Assembly: GCA_965237875.1 (NCBI GenBank)
Contig: CBDEGP010000001.1
Location: 1,085,251-1,149,250, forward strand
Direction: 5' to 3'
Length of the DNA: 64,000 nt
DNA from: DAOUJI01 sp965237875
Lineage (GTDB): Bacteria > Chloroflexota > Dehalococcoidia > Lucifugimonadales > JAGWBF01
A program made the translations under genes and the position numbers. Shown here piece by piece: positions 40,109 through 49,049 of this stretch (its first letter is position 1; the number at the start of each line of letters is the position of its first letter). Under the pieces are notes generated by a model. It was given only the letters and a program-made list of their open reading frames with translations. It was not told where the DNA came from and searched no databases.

Positions 40109-42256
40109 TTGGCAGTCCATTTCGAGGATTTGACCGAATCCGATAGCCCTTGCACGGTTGGGTGGCTTCGGTTTGTCGAAGAGGATGATGGTAAGGGCAT
40201 TCAGGCCGCGCTGTTTGAAACCTCGGTTCAGGGCGAACCTCTGGCTTATTGCTTCACCCGTATAGACCGGCATGACCCGTCCATTAAAAGCCAGGGGATT
40301 CCCCGGGTGAACGCCTTGTCCTCTGTCATAAGAAGGTTGTTTCAAGCCTCCACCGGGTCGCTGGCGCTGGCCCTTGGTTTGGCCGATGAAATGCCTCAAC
40401 AGATGTTTACCGATGCGCTGCGGGTTGGATTGCCTTTCTGTCGAATCAGACCAACCAGCGCCGATGCAAACGTGGACCCTCAACCATTGTTTTGGGCAGC
40501 AGAAGAGCCTGGCGAAGGTTCCTGCGCACGCCGGGTTCTCGACGAAATCACGGAACGCGGGAATCCCTTCGAGCCTTTCGAGCGAGCGGCTAAGGCCTTG
40601 GCTGAAGCGTTCTCTGATGAGCGCGTCCAAGCCTTGGCCGCTGTTCCAGGGCTGACGACTGTGATGAGTTTATCCTCCTTTCCGGCGCCGCCCGAATATT
40701 CGACCACGACCTCGCCGGCCGACCGTGAAACCGTCCAGACACCCACCGAGGAACCGGATGTATTTGAACGTCCGACGCCGAACGAACAAAGCAGACCTGG
40801 GCAATCGCGCCAGTCCCCGGAACAGCAGCAACTCGGCCTGGGATTGGCAGAGCGGTTGTGGGCAGCTTTGGCCGCTCCTCCAGAAATTCCCCTTTACAGC
40901 CAGGATATACAACTGAAATGGCCCGGAAAGTTGATGCCTTTCCAGCAAGCGGGCGTTCGGACGCTGCTAGACAAAACTCGATTGCTGCTGGCCGACGACA
41001 TGGGGTTGGGGAAAACCATCCAAGCCATTGCCGCCGTGCGGATTCTCCGGGCACAGGGAGCAATCAAGTCGTGTCTGGTGGTAGCCCCGGCTAGTCTGCT
41101 GGACCAATGGCGTCGGGAAATCGACAAGTGGGCGCCGGAGCTTTCCGCCATCATCATTCGGGGCTCGGCATCCGATCGGTCCTGGCAGTGGAGGGCGGAT
41201 GTGGACGTGACCATAGTGAGCTATGACACATTGCGGTCCGATTTTGGCGGCAATACACAATCGCCAGTGCGGAGGAAAACATGGGATGTCGTAGTTGCCG
41301 ACGAGGCCCAACGAATCAAGAACCGCAACGACACCAGCGACGCTCTGAAAGGGTTGCAAAGAGTCCGCTCTTGGGCGTTGACCGGCACCCCTATAGAGAA
41401 CCATGAGGAGGACTTGGCGTCTATACTGGAATTCGTTGACTATAACGCCCAAGCTGCCCCCAAACGCTATCGTCCGGGGCCGGAATTGCTGGACCGACAC
41501 AGGGAGTTGCAACTTAGACGCAAGAAGGGCGACGTATTGGATGACCTTCCTCCCAAGCAGGTAACCAAAGTGCCCATAGACCTGGGGCCCAAGCAGCGCA
41601 CGAGCTACGACAAGGCCGAACAGGAAGGAATCGTCTACCTAAAGTCTCTCGGCGCCGAAGTCAATACTCAGCATGTGTTTGAGCTAATCACTCGATTGAA
41701 GCAAATTTGCAACGCTGACCCCGAAACCGGAGAGTCCAGCAAGCTGGACGACATCAAGGATCGATTGGAGCAACTGTCGGCTCAGGGACACAAGGCGCTG
41801 GTCTTCTCTCAGTACACCAGCGACACTGCCGGTGTGGCCGCGGCCGCTGACTATCTGGCAGAGTTCAATCCACTCACTTTTACCGGCGATATACCACAGC
41901 AACAGCGCAGCGAAGTCATTGACCGATTCAGAACCAGCGCCGAGCACAAGGCGCTGGTTCTGTCGCTGCGTGTCGGAGGCCTGGGGCTAAATCTGCAAGA
42001 GGCATCTTACGTGTTCCACCTGGACCGGTGGTGGAACCCTGCCGTAGAACTTCAGGCCGAAGACCGCAGCCATCGGATGGGCCAGACAGTTAAAGTCAAC
42101 GTGGTCAAATATTCCTGCGTCGGAACCATTGAAGAACGAATAGACCGGATTCTCGAGCGTAAGCAGGACCTGTTCGACCAACTTATCGACGACGTGTCGT
42201 TGGACCTGTCCACCCAAATGAGCCGACAAGAGCTCTTGGGTCTGTTCGGTCTCTAG
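40109..42256 (+). CDS. SNF2-family helicase, last gene of the BrxD-like operon
   Basis: 715 residues from TTG at 40109. The first ~240 residues are unassigned, then a linker rich in Pro/Thr/Glu. The ATPase lobes follow: LLLADDMGLGKTIQAIAA (motif I, ~292), VVAPASLLDQWRRE (Ia), VVVADEAQRIKN (II, DEAQ), ALTGTPIEN (III). The second lobe has ALVLSLRVGGLGLNLQEA (V) and EDRSHRMGQ (VI). It should move along or remodel DNA or protein-DNA complexes. The TTG has no good ribosome-binding site; GTG at 40083 does, but its frame ends at 40133, so a frameshift near the start is possible. Confidence 0.9.
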   Translation: MAVHFEDLTESDSPCTVGWLRFVEEDDGKGIQAALFETSVQGEPLAYCFTRIDRHDPSIKSQGIPRVNALSSVIRRLFQASTGSLALALGLADEMPQQMFTDALRVGLPFCRIRPTSADANVDPQPLFWAAEEPGEGSCARRVLDEITERGNPFEPFERAAKALAEAFSDERVQALAAVPGLTTVMSLSSFPAPPEYSTTTSPADRETVQTPTEEPDVFERPTPNEQSRPGQSRQSPEQQQLGLGLAERLWAALAAPPEIPLYSQDIQLKWPGKLMPFQQAGVRTLLDKTRLLLADDMGLGKTIQAIAAVRILRAQGAIKSCLVVAPASLLDQWRREIDKWAPELSAIIIRGSASDRSWQWRADVDVTIVSYDTLRSDFGGNTQSPVRRKTWDVVVADEAQRIKNRNDTSDALKGLQRVRSWALTGTPIENHEEDLASILEFVDYNAQAAPKRYRPGPELLDRHRELQLRRKKGDVLDDLPPKQVTKVPIDLGPKQRTSYDKAEQEGIVYLKSLGAEVNTQHVFELITRLKQICNADPETGESSKLDDIKDRLEQLSAQGHKALVFSQYTSDTAGVAAAADYLAEFNPLTFTGDIPQQQRSEVIDRFRTSAEHKALVLSLRVGGLGLNLQEASYVFHLDRWWNPAVELQAEDRSHRMGQTVKVNVVKYSCVGTIEERIDRILERKQDLFDQLIDDVSLDLSTQMSRQELLGLFGL

Positions 42257-42329
42257 CCAGGATTACGTCCTTGGTCGTCTATTCGGCGTAGAACGAGCTT
42301 TTCCTGAGTTTGCCCGCCCACCCGCCACG

Positions 42330-43145
42330 CTAGGGTTTGTCGTCGTTGCCCAGACGTTGTTCTAGGCGGTGGAGGGCGTCGCGGGCTGAGCGTAGCTCAC
42401 GCAGGAGTTCCTCTCGTGACACCGGCTGCTCCAGCTCCCGGAGACGTTCAACCTTGACTTCGTCCAGGTTGTTGATGATTATGGCGATGAACAGGTTTAT
42501 CACCACGAACGTGCCGACTATTACGAAGCTGACGAAGTATATCCAGGCGTAGGGGTTCAACTCCATAGCCGTGCGCATCACCTCGGTCCAGCCTTCCAGC
42601 GTGATGATGTTGAAGAGGGTCAACAGGGCGATGCCCAGGCTGCCCCAGTTGGCCGGGTCGTGCTCGTGAAAGAGGTGGTAGCCCATCACGGCGTAGATGT
42701 AGACGATGATGCTCATGAGCAGCATGACGTGGCCGGCGCTGGGTATGGAGCGCACCAGCGCCGAGATTATCAGGCGCAGTTCCGGGATGGTGGAGACGAG
42801 CCGCAGCGCCCGCAGCAGGCGGGCGAGCCGGGCGATCATGGCGAATTGTCCCGTGGCCGGAATCAGCGCCAGCACTATGATCGTGAAGTCGAACACGTTC
42901 CAACCGTCTCGGAAGTACCTGTCCGGCCGGGGCGCCAACGCCGTCATCTTGAGGAACGCCTCGACAATGAACACGATCAGCGCTGCCCGGTTGCCGAGGC
43001 GCATCCAATCCCCGTATTGCCGGTCCAGCACGGAGGAGGTCTCCATGCCAAGCAGTATGCTGTTGGCGACAATAACGGCGATTATCCCGTATTCGAAGGC
43101 TTGCGCTTCGACCAGCCGCTGGAATAGGTCCACCAATCGTTTCAT
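42330..43145 (-). CDS. Bacterial voltage-gated cation channel (NaChBac/CavMr-like)
   Basis: 271 residues, one six-helix subunit that would form a homotetramer in the membrane. S1-S4 occupy ~18-120; S4 is FAMIARLARLLRALRLVS with arginines at 106, 109, 112 and 115. The pore loop (~175-190) has the filter T182-L-E-G-W-T-E. S6 (~200-226) ends VINLFIAIIINNLDEV. The tail (~230-270) is a coiled coil. NaChBac-type sodium channels have TLESW; a glycine at position 4 is reported for the calcium-selective CavMr, so calcium permeation is possible here. No operon partner. Confidence 0.9.
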   Translation of the reverse strand: MKRLVDLFQRLVEAQAFEYGIIAVIVANSILLGMETSSVLDRQYGDWMRLGNRAALIVFIVEAFLKMTALAPRPDRYFRDGWNVFDFTIIVLALIPATGQFAMIARLARLLRALRLVSTIPELRLIISALVRSIPSAGHVMLLMSIIVYIYAVMGYHLFHEHDPANWGSLGIALLTLFNIITLEGWTEVMRTAMELNPYAWIYFVSFVIVGTFVVINLFIAIIINNLDEVKVERLRELEQPVSREELLRELRSARDALHRLEQRLGNDDKP

Positions 43146-43247
43146 TGCGGAGCTCCGGCGTGGACGGCGGTTCTGTGCGGCGGACTGTAGATGTTCAATG
43201 GCAGTGAAGACTGAGGCATGACGTTCGAAGGCGGACGTCGGAAAGAA

Positions 43248-45977
43248 CTATGCGTCGTCTGCCAGGGCGGCCTGGGCGGCTGCAAGGCGGGCCAATGGGA
43301 CCCTGAAGGGTGAGCAGCTGACGTAGCTGACTCCCTCTTTGTGGCAGAAGGCTATGCTGGCCGGGTCTCCCCCGTGCTCTCCGCATATCCCCACCTCAAG
43401 CTCCGGCTTCACCTTGCGGCCCTTCTCCACGGCCATGCTGATGAGGGCTCCAACGCCGTCCAGGTCCAGGGTGGTGAAGGGGTTGAAGGGCAGCACCGCA
43501 TTGTCTACGTAGTGGTTCAGGAACTTCGCCTCAGCGTCGTCTCGGCTGAAAGCGAATGTGGTCTGGGTCAGGTCGTTGGTGCCGAAGCTGAAGAAGTCCG
43601 CCGATTCGGCCATTTGATCGGCGGTGAGGGCGGCGCGGGGGACTTCTATCATGGTCCCGAACGTATAGGGCGCCCTGATTTGCAGCCGCTTCTGAACAGC
43701 ATCCGCAACAGCGTCCAACCGTTCCTTCAAGAGTTTCAGCTCGTTGGCGTGGGAAGTCATGGGGATCATTATCTCCGGGCGGACTGCGATTCCCTTCCTC
43801 AACAGCCTGGCGCTCGCGGTGATAATGGCCTCCATCTGCATGCAGTATACGTCGGGAAACGTGACGCCCAGCCGGCAGCCGCGGTGCCCCAGCATGGGGT
43901 TGGCCTCCATAAGCCCTTCCACCAGACCCAGGCGCTGTTCCAGGGATTCGAACTCAGGGCCTGAATCGCCTGCGGCCTTGCGTTCCGCCAACTCGCGGAC
44001 CAACTGATCGTGGCGGGGCAGGAACTCGTGCAGAGGCGCGTCCAGCAGACGTATTATGACAGGCCTCTCGCCCATAGCCTCCAGAATGCCTGCAAAGTCT
44101 TCTATCTGAAACTTCTTCAGGTCTTCAAGGGACTGGTGGAACCTGCGGGAGGCCTCAAGCCGCGTTTCGTCCTCCTCATCTTCTTTGGTCCACTGGTCCA
44201 TGTCCTGGGCGTTGAACAGCATCTCCTGCACTATGGGGACTCTCTCCGGACCCAGGAACATGTGCTCCGTGCGGCAAAGCCCGATGCCCTCCGCTCCCAT
44301 TTTGACGGCTCGCTGGGCGTCGGCGGGAGTGTCGGCGTTGGCCCATACTCCCAAGCGTTTCGTTTCGTCGGCCCACTCAAGGAGAACTTGGGCCTCTTCC
44401 TGCTCCTCGATGTCGGGCCTGATGGTGTCCACCAGCCCTGTGAATACGTCGCCTGTAGTCCCGTCTATGCTTACCTCATTGCCTTCCCAGACCGAGACTC
44501 CTCCTGCGGTGAAGGTCCCCGCCTGGAGGTCTATGTCCAGCGCCTCGCATCCGACGACGCAAGGGACTCCCAGACCCCGAGTGACGACGGCTGCATGGCT
44601 GGTGACTCCGCCCCGGCTGGTGAGGACGCCCTTCGCGCCGAGGACCCCATGTATGTCCTCGGGTTTGGTCTCCGGACGCACCAATATCACGGCAATCCCA
44701 CGGGCGGCTGCTTCTTCGGCCCGGGTTGCGTCGAAGTACACCCTGCCAGTGGCCGCTCCCGGCGACGCCGCCGCGCCCCTTGCGATTAAAGCGCCTGAGG
44801 CTATGGCTTTGGCCCGGGCTTCCGGTTCATACCTGGGAAGAAAGAGTTGGGAGAATTCCTCGGCGTCCACCATCTTCAGGGCTTCTTCCTTGGATATCAG
44901 ACCTTCACGCGCCATATCGACGGCTGACGTCACAGCCGCCTGGACCGTGCGCTGGGCGCTCCTGGTCTGGAGGATGTAGAGTTTGCCCGCCTCGACAGTG
45001 AATTCGATGTCCTGAACGTCCCTGTAGTGGGTTTCAAGCCGTCTGGCCATCTCCTCTAATTGCGTATAGACCTGCGGCATTTTACCGGCAAGGACGGATA
45101 TAGGCTCAGGAGTTCGCGTTCCGGCCACCACGTCTTCTCCCTGACCGTTGGTAAGATACTCGCCAAAGAGCTGGCGTCGTCCATCGGAAGGATTGCGGGT
45201 GAAAAGGACTCCTGTGCCGCTGTCGTCACCCAGGTTGCCGAAGACCATGGAGACCACGTTGACGGCGGTGCCCCAGTCGTGGTCGAATCCGTAGTGGTTT
45301 CGATAGCTGACGGCCCGCGGGCTGTTCCAACTCTCGAATACCGCGCCGACCGCCCCATGCAATTGCTTCCAAGGGTCTGTCGGCGGCAACTCTCCGGTCG
45401 CTTCCTGGATGGCGGCCTTGAAGTCGGCGGCCACTCTTTTCAAATGGGAAGCGCTCAGCTCATGGTCCTGGGATACACCGGCATCCGCCTTATGAGAAGC
45501 CAGAATGGCTTCGAAGGTCTCCGAGGGCACGTGCATTACGACTTGGGCATAGAGTTGAAGAAATCTGCGGTAGGCGTCGTAAGCCGATCGCTCGTCGCCC
45601 ATGAGCTCCGCCAGACCCTGCACCATGAGGTCGTTCACGCCCAGGTTAAGGATCGTGTCCATCATCCCGGGCATGGAGACTCGTGCGCCTGACCGCACGG
45701 AAACCAGCAACGGGTTGACTGGGGAGCCGAAACCCTTCCCGGAAGCGGTCTCCAGGCGTTCCATGTATTCCTGCACCTGATCCCACAGTCCTTCGGGCAT
45801 CCTGCGGTCCTGATGGAAATAGCTCAGGCAAGCCTCGGTGGTCACCGTGAACCCTGGCGGAACAGGCAGTCCCATGCCGGCCATTTCAGCCAGATTGGCT
45901 CCCTTCCCGCCCAGGAGGTCCCGCATGGCGGCGTTGCCTTCGTCAAAGCCGTAGACCATTTTCGTTTTCTGGACCAT
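43248..45977 (-). CDS. ppdK: Pyruvate, phosphate dikinase
   Basis: 909 residues. The N-terminal ATP-grasp domain begins VYGFDEGNAAMRDLLGGKGA. The swivelling phosphohistidine domain has the active-site GGVTSHAAVVTRGLGVPCV (His ~462). The C-terminal PEP/pyruvate barrel includes LCRTEHMF and FFSFGTNDLTQTTF, and ends VGICGEHGGDPASI, CxH-type catalytic cysteine included. It interconverts pyruvate and PEP using ATP and phosphate, so it can serve gluconeogenesis or glycolysis. AAAGGAG precedes the ATG. A hairpin at 46043-46059 separates it from the upstream reductase gene. Confidence 0.96.
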   Translation of the reverse strand: MVQKTKMVYGFDEGNAAMRDLLGGKGANLAEMAGMGLPVPPGFTVTTEACLSYFHQDRRMPEGLWDQVQEYMERLETASGKGFGSPVNPLLVSVRSGARVSMPGMMDTILNLGVNDLMVQGLAELMGDERSAYDAYRRFLQLYAQVVMHVPSETFEAILASHKADAGVSQDHELSASHLKRVAADFKAAIQEATGELPPTDPWKQLHGAVGAVFESWNSPRAVSYRNHYGFDHDWGTAVNVVSMVFGNLGDDSGTGVLFTRNPSDGRRQLFGEYLTNGQGEDVVAGTRTPEPISVLAGKMPQVYTQLEEMARRLETHYRDVQDIEFTVEAGKLYILQTRSAQRTVQAAVTSAVDMAREGLISKEEALKMVDAEEFSQLFLPRYEPEARAKAIASGALIARGAAASPGAATGRVYFDATRAEEAAARGIAVILVRPETKPEDIHGVLGAKGVLTSRGGVTSHAAVVTRGLGVPCVVGCEALDIDLQAGTFTAGGVSVWEGNEVSIDGTTGDVFTGLVDTIRPDIEEQEEAQVLLEWADETKRLGVWANADTPADAQRAVKMGAEGIGLCRTEHMFLGPERVPIVQEMLFNAQDMDQWTKEDEEDETRLEASRRFHQSLEDLKKFQIEDFAGILEAMGERPVIIRLLDAPLHEFLPRHDQLVRELAERKAAGDSGPEFESLEQRLGLVEGLMEANPMLGHRGCRLGVTFPDVYCMQMEAIITASARLLRKGIAVRPEIMIPMTSHANELKLLKERLDAVADAVQKRLQIRAPYTFGTMIEVPRAALTADQMAESADFFSFGTNDLTQTTFAFSRDDAEAKFLNHYVDNAVLPFNPFTTLDLDGVGALISMAVEKGRKVKPELEVGICGEHGGDPASIAFCHKEGVSYVSCSPFRVPLARLAAAQAALADDA

Positions 45978-46042
45978 GGCCCAACCACTCCTTTAACCGT
46001 AGGCAGCCACCGGGACAACGATTGGCTGACCCTGGATGAAAC

Positions 46043-46059
46043 AGGCCGCATCGCGGCCT
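46043..46059 (-). terminator. Hairpin after the aldo/keto reductase gene
   Basis: AGGCCGC, a 3-base loop, GCGGCCT: seven GC-rich pairs. On the minus strand it follows the reductase stop at 46106 and is followed by TGTTTC. Probably an intrinsic terminator separating the reductase and ppdK. Confidence 0.55.
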
Positions 46060-46105
46060 TGAAGAACAACGCCCAATGGACCGGCCAAGCAGGCCGGGCG
46101 GATGC

Positions 46106-47110
46106 TTAGGATGCCTCTGGAGAGGATGTCGCGGGTTCCTCTAAGTAGAAGGAGTTGTCCCAGAGGTCGTATATGTAGTCACACTCGTCCTGCTCCAGGT
46201 CCGGAACTTCCGGAGCTGCACAGTACTCGGCCAACTCTTGAGAGTTGGTGATATTGGGCAGGATGGATACGATGGTGGGTTGCGCGAGGCAGAACTTTAT
46301 GGCTGCCTGCGCGAAGGTGCGGCCCGTCTCCTCAGCCAGGAACCGCACTTGGTCGGCTTTCTTGACGGCTTCCACCATCCAGAGATGTCTCCTGTGGGAA
46401 CGATGGTCTGAAGGGTCCCATTCCGGGGGCTCGCGGAACTTGTCCGTCAGAGTCTCTGAAGCATGGGGGACTCGCGACAGCAGCCCCACTTCTTCTTCGT
46501 CGGCGATGGGGAAGAACCGGTTCGCGGGGTCTTGCTCCAGTATGCTGTAGATTATCTGCAACGAACTTACGTTCCGCTCCCTCATGGAGGACTCGCCCTC
46601 TTCGAACCATCCTATGTCCGGTCCCAGGGCGGAGCCGTAATGCCGGACCTTGCCTTCCCTCACCAGCCCATCCAAGACTTCGAAAACCTCGTCATTCTCG
46701 ATGGTTTCCAGCCTGGGATTGTGGAGCTGGTATAGGTCTATGTAATCGGTCTTGAGGCGCCTTAGACTTTGCTCGCAAGCGTACTTGATGAACTCCGGCT
46801 CGAATTTCTGAGGCCGTTCTTTATGCCCGTCGCGCTCGACGTTGGTGTAGAAGTCATAGCCGAACTTGGTTGCTATGACGACGTTTTTCCGCTCCTTTCC
46901 TAGGGCTCTGGCCAGGATTTCTTCGCCGTAGCCCTCGCCGTAGGTGTCCGCGGTGTCAAAGAAGTTGACGCCCCTGTCCATCGACTCCTGGAGCAGCCGT
47001 ATGCGGTCCGACTCTTCTATGCGGCCCCACCAGTTGGTGGCCACAGTCCAGACCCCGAATCCAACTTCCGACAGGCTGAGGTCCGTTTTCGGCAACCGGC
47101 GGTATCTCAT
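46106..47110 (-). CDS. Aldo/keto reductase
   Basis: 334 residues. Barrel signatures: LSEVGFGVWTV near the start, NFFDTADTYGEGYGEEILAR (catalytic Asp and Tyr), VVIATKFGYD (Lys) and DLYQLHNP (His). ILPNITNSQEL near the end belongs to the NADPH-binding region. It resembles the group that includes YajO/YhdN-like proteins. It would reduce a carbonyl compound with NADPH; the substrate is unknown. The DUF1802 gene lies 10 bases upstream, so the two are probably co-transcribed. Confidence 0.9.
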   Translation of the reverse strand: MRYRRLPKTDLSLSEVGFGVWTVATNWWGRIEESDRIRLLQESMDRGVNFFDTADTYGEGYGEEILARALGKERKNVVIATKFGYDFYTNVERDGHKERPQKFEPEFIKYACEQSLRRLKTDYIDLYQLHNPRLETIENDEVFEVLDGLVREGKVRHYGSALGPDIGWFEEGESSMRERNVSSLQIIYSILEQDPANRFFPIADEEEVGLLSRVPHASETLTDKFREPPEWDPSDHRSHRRHLWMVEAVKKADQVRFLAEETGRTFAQAAIKFCLAQPTIVSILPNITNSQELAEYCAAPEVPDLEQDECDYIYDLWDNSFYLEEPATSSPEAS

Positions 47111-47120
47111 CCGGCTCTTC

Positions 47121-47711
47121 CTAGCCCCGCACCGGCTCGAGATTCATTGCCGACTTGACTTCCTCGACCTTGGACCGGAACTGGTCGTCGGACAGCACGG
47201 GGTGCATGTCCCCCAGCGAAAGTCCTCCGGTGAGGTCCACCCAGGACTTGCAGCCGCTGTAGCCGGCGTCATAAGCCAAGGCAAGCGGCTCCGCCAGCCT
47301 GTGGACGCGCAGAATCATCACGGACAGAGGGAGCCGGGGCTTCCAGTGGAGCCTGCTCTGCGCATAGTCGTTGGTCCATATATGGCATGGAGACAGGTTG
47401 TCCAGCGTTTCCTGCTCGAAAATCTCGACGACCTCCTCGACCTTGGCCCAATGGGAGAAGATGATGGTGGAGGGGTCATAGGGTTCACTGAGCATCCGGT
47501 CCAACGCTTCACGGTAAGGCGGCTTCAGAAGGGCCTCCTTCTGGTGCTCATAGGTGGGATATAGAAGGAACTCGGGATGGATGACGCGGAAGTCCTTGCC
47601 GTCCTCCCTGATTCCACCCTTCCTGAGGAGGACTATCTGGTCTCCCTGGTCCAACGCTCTTACAGCGACGGCCCATTCCTTGAGAGCGACGTTGCAACTG
47701 GACGGAAGCAT
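47121..47711 (-). CDS. DUF1802-family protein
   Basis: 196 residues. It has ALKEWAVAVRALDQGDQIVL, LLRKGGIRE and FLLYPTYEHQKEALL, all hallmarks of DUF1802. The middle (FSHWAKVEEVVEIF) and HRLAEPLALAYDAGYSGCKS-type end also match. Function is unknown in the literature I recall. The ATG at 47711 has GGAG 10 bases upstream. It lies 10 bases before the aldo/keto reductase and runs divergently from the geranylgeranyl-reductase-like gene. Confidence 0.8.
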   Translation of the reverse strand: MLPSSCNVALKEWAVAVRALDQGDQIVLLRKGGIREDGKDFRVIHPEFLLYPTYEHQKEALLKPPYREALDRMLSEPYDPSTIIFSHWAKVEEVVEIFEQETLDNLSPCHIWTNDYAQSRLHWKPRLPLSVMILRVHRLAEPLALAYDAGYSGCKSWVDLTGGLSLGDMHPVLSDDQFRSKVEEVKSAMNLEPVRG

Positions 47712-47826
47712 GGCTTGTTTACTCCTAGGTTAGTGCGGGATTGCGGAGTCAATGTTAACATCAAAACCCTGCACTGCTCAACCCGAGTTTGCAGGCGGAC
47801 CAAAACTGACGGAGGCATCCCCAACA

Positions 47827-48990
47827 GTGGCTCAAAGCAATGCGGCGCGATACGACGCCATAGTGATAGGCGCCGGGCCCTCCGGGGCCACCCTGGCGCG
47901 TCAACTGGCCCTGAAGGGTGTCCGCACTCTGGTCCTGGAACGGCACAATATGCCCCGGTACAAGACCTGAGGGGGAGGAGTCAACGAGCGGGCCGTGCGC
48001 CTCTTGGACTTCCCCATAGCGTCTGTCGCGGAGCGCACCGTGGACAACGCATGGCTCACTTATCGCATGAGAGAGGGTTTCAGCCGCAGCTTTCCCAGTC
48101 CCTTTACCCACATGACCATGCGGTCGGCGTTTGACGCTATGCTGGCCGAGAAGGCTGTTGAAGCCGGAGCAGAGCTGAAAGACGGCTTCAAGGTGGACCG
48201 CATCGAGCTCCACGAGGATGGGCTGGTGACGGTGCGTGGAGGCGGAGACGCATTCTCAGCGAGGACGCTTGCAGGCGCTGACGGGGTCAACGGCGTGACG
48301 GCCCTGCAGGCGGGTCTGCAGGCGGGGCGGGAACTTGGAGTGGGGCTTGAGACCGAGGTGTACACGGACCAAGGCCGCTTGGAGCGCTGGTCGCGTTCGG
48401 TGGCCATCGACTTTGGAATGGTGCGGGGCGGATACATGTGGCTCTTTCCCAAGGAAGACCACCTCTCCATCGGCGTGGCCAGCTTCCCCAAACACTCGCA
48501 CAGGCTGCGGGAGCTGCTGGCGGCATACCTGAAATCCCTGGACTTGGGGGACTTCCGGCAAAAGCTTACGCGGGGACACCGACTTCCCCGCCGGAAGAAG
48601 GGGGCGCCTATAACCAAGGGGCCCGTTCTGTTGCTTGGCGACGCCGCCGGACTGCTGGACTATTGGACCGGGGAGGGCATTTTCTACGCTATAAAAAGCG
48701 GGCAAATCGCTGCTCCTGCGGTGGTCGATTACTTGGATGGAACGGCTCCGGACCTGACGTCCTACGAGAAGGCCGTGGACGATGAGATAATGCCCGATCT
48801 CCGAATAGCACGGACCATGGCCCGCATTGGAGTCATGTTTCCCAAGCTGGGCTTCACTATGATGAAGCGGTCGGACAGGGCTTGGCGCCTGGGCTGCCGG
48901 GTGCTCCGGGCCGAGTCCACCTACCAGGACGTTCGCGGCGTCTGGGGGCCTTTCAGGTTCCTATTTGACCTGGCGGGCAGGGGCATATAG
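47827..48990 (+). CDS. Geranylgeranyl-reductase-like flavoprotein with in-frame TGA at the conserved Cys (candidate selenoprotein)
   Basis: 387 codons if read through. Start GTG at 47827 after GGAGG; an ATG at 47752 is an alternative. Residues 7-38 bind FAD (YDAIVIGAGPSGATLARQLA). At codon 48 the frame reads RYKT-TGA-GGGVNER; the family has K-x-C-G-G here, for example in ChlP. The frame then stays open for 340 codons with GGYMWLFPKEDHLSIGVASF and LLLGDAAGLLDYWTGEGIFYA, both highly typical. Members saturate geranylgeranyl chains of lipids or quinones. Either UGA encodes selenocysteine, or the gene carries one nonsense mutation. A stem-loop can be drawn at 47978-48011. Confidence 0.75.
47968..48011 (+). 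promoter_or_regulatory. Possible SECIS-like stem-loop after the in-frame TGA
   Basis: TGA is 47968-47970. Pairing GAGTCAA with TTGGACTT (one bulged G), GAG (47986-47988) with CTC (48001-48003), and CG with CG leaves an apical loop GGCCGTG (47991-47997). The loop starts with GG, 21 bases after the TGA, a distance typical of bacterial SECIS elements. It was drawn by hand; stability and conservation were not tested. Confidence 0.35.
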
Positions 48991-49049
48991 AGCATCCATA
49001 GTCCTTGCCCATTCGTCCTCCGCCGGCGTGTATGTAGAAGATCGCGGCC

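Noticed and set aside
37014..42256. Complete BREX or DISARM system
   Set aside because: No PglZ, PglX methylase, BrxC/PglY, BrxL, DrmA or DrmB is present; only BrxD-like ATPases and a SNF2 helicase.
47752..47970. Independent 72-residue protein ending at the TGA
   Set aside because: It is the FAD-binding start of the geranylgeranyl-reductase-like protein, continued in the same frame beyond the TGA; half a Rossmann fold alone is not plausible.
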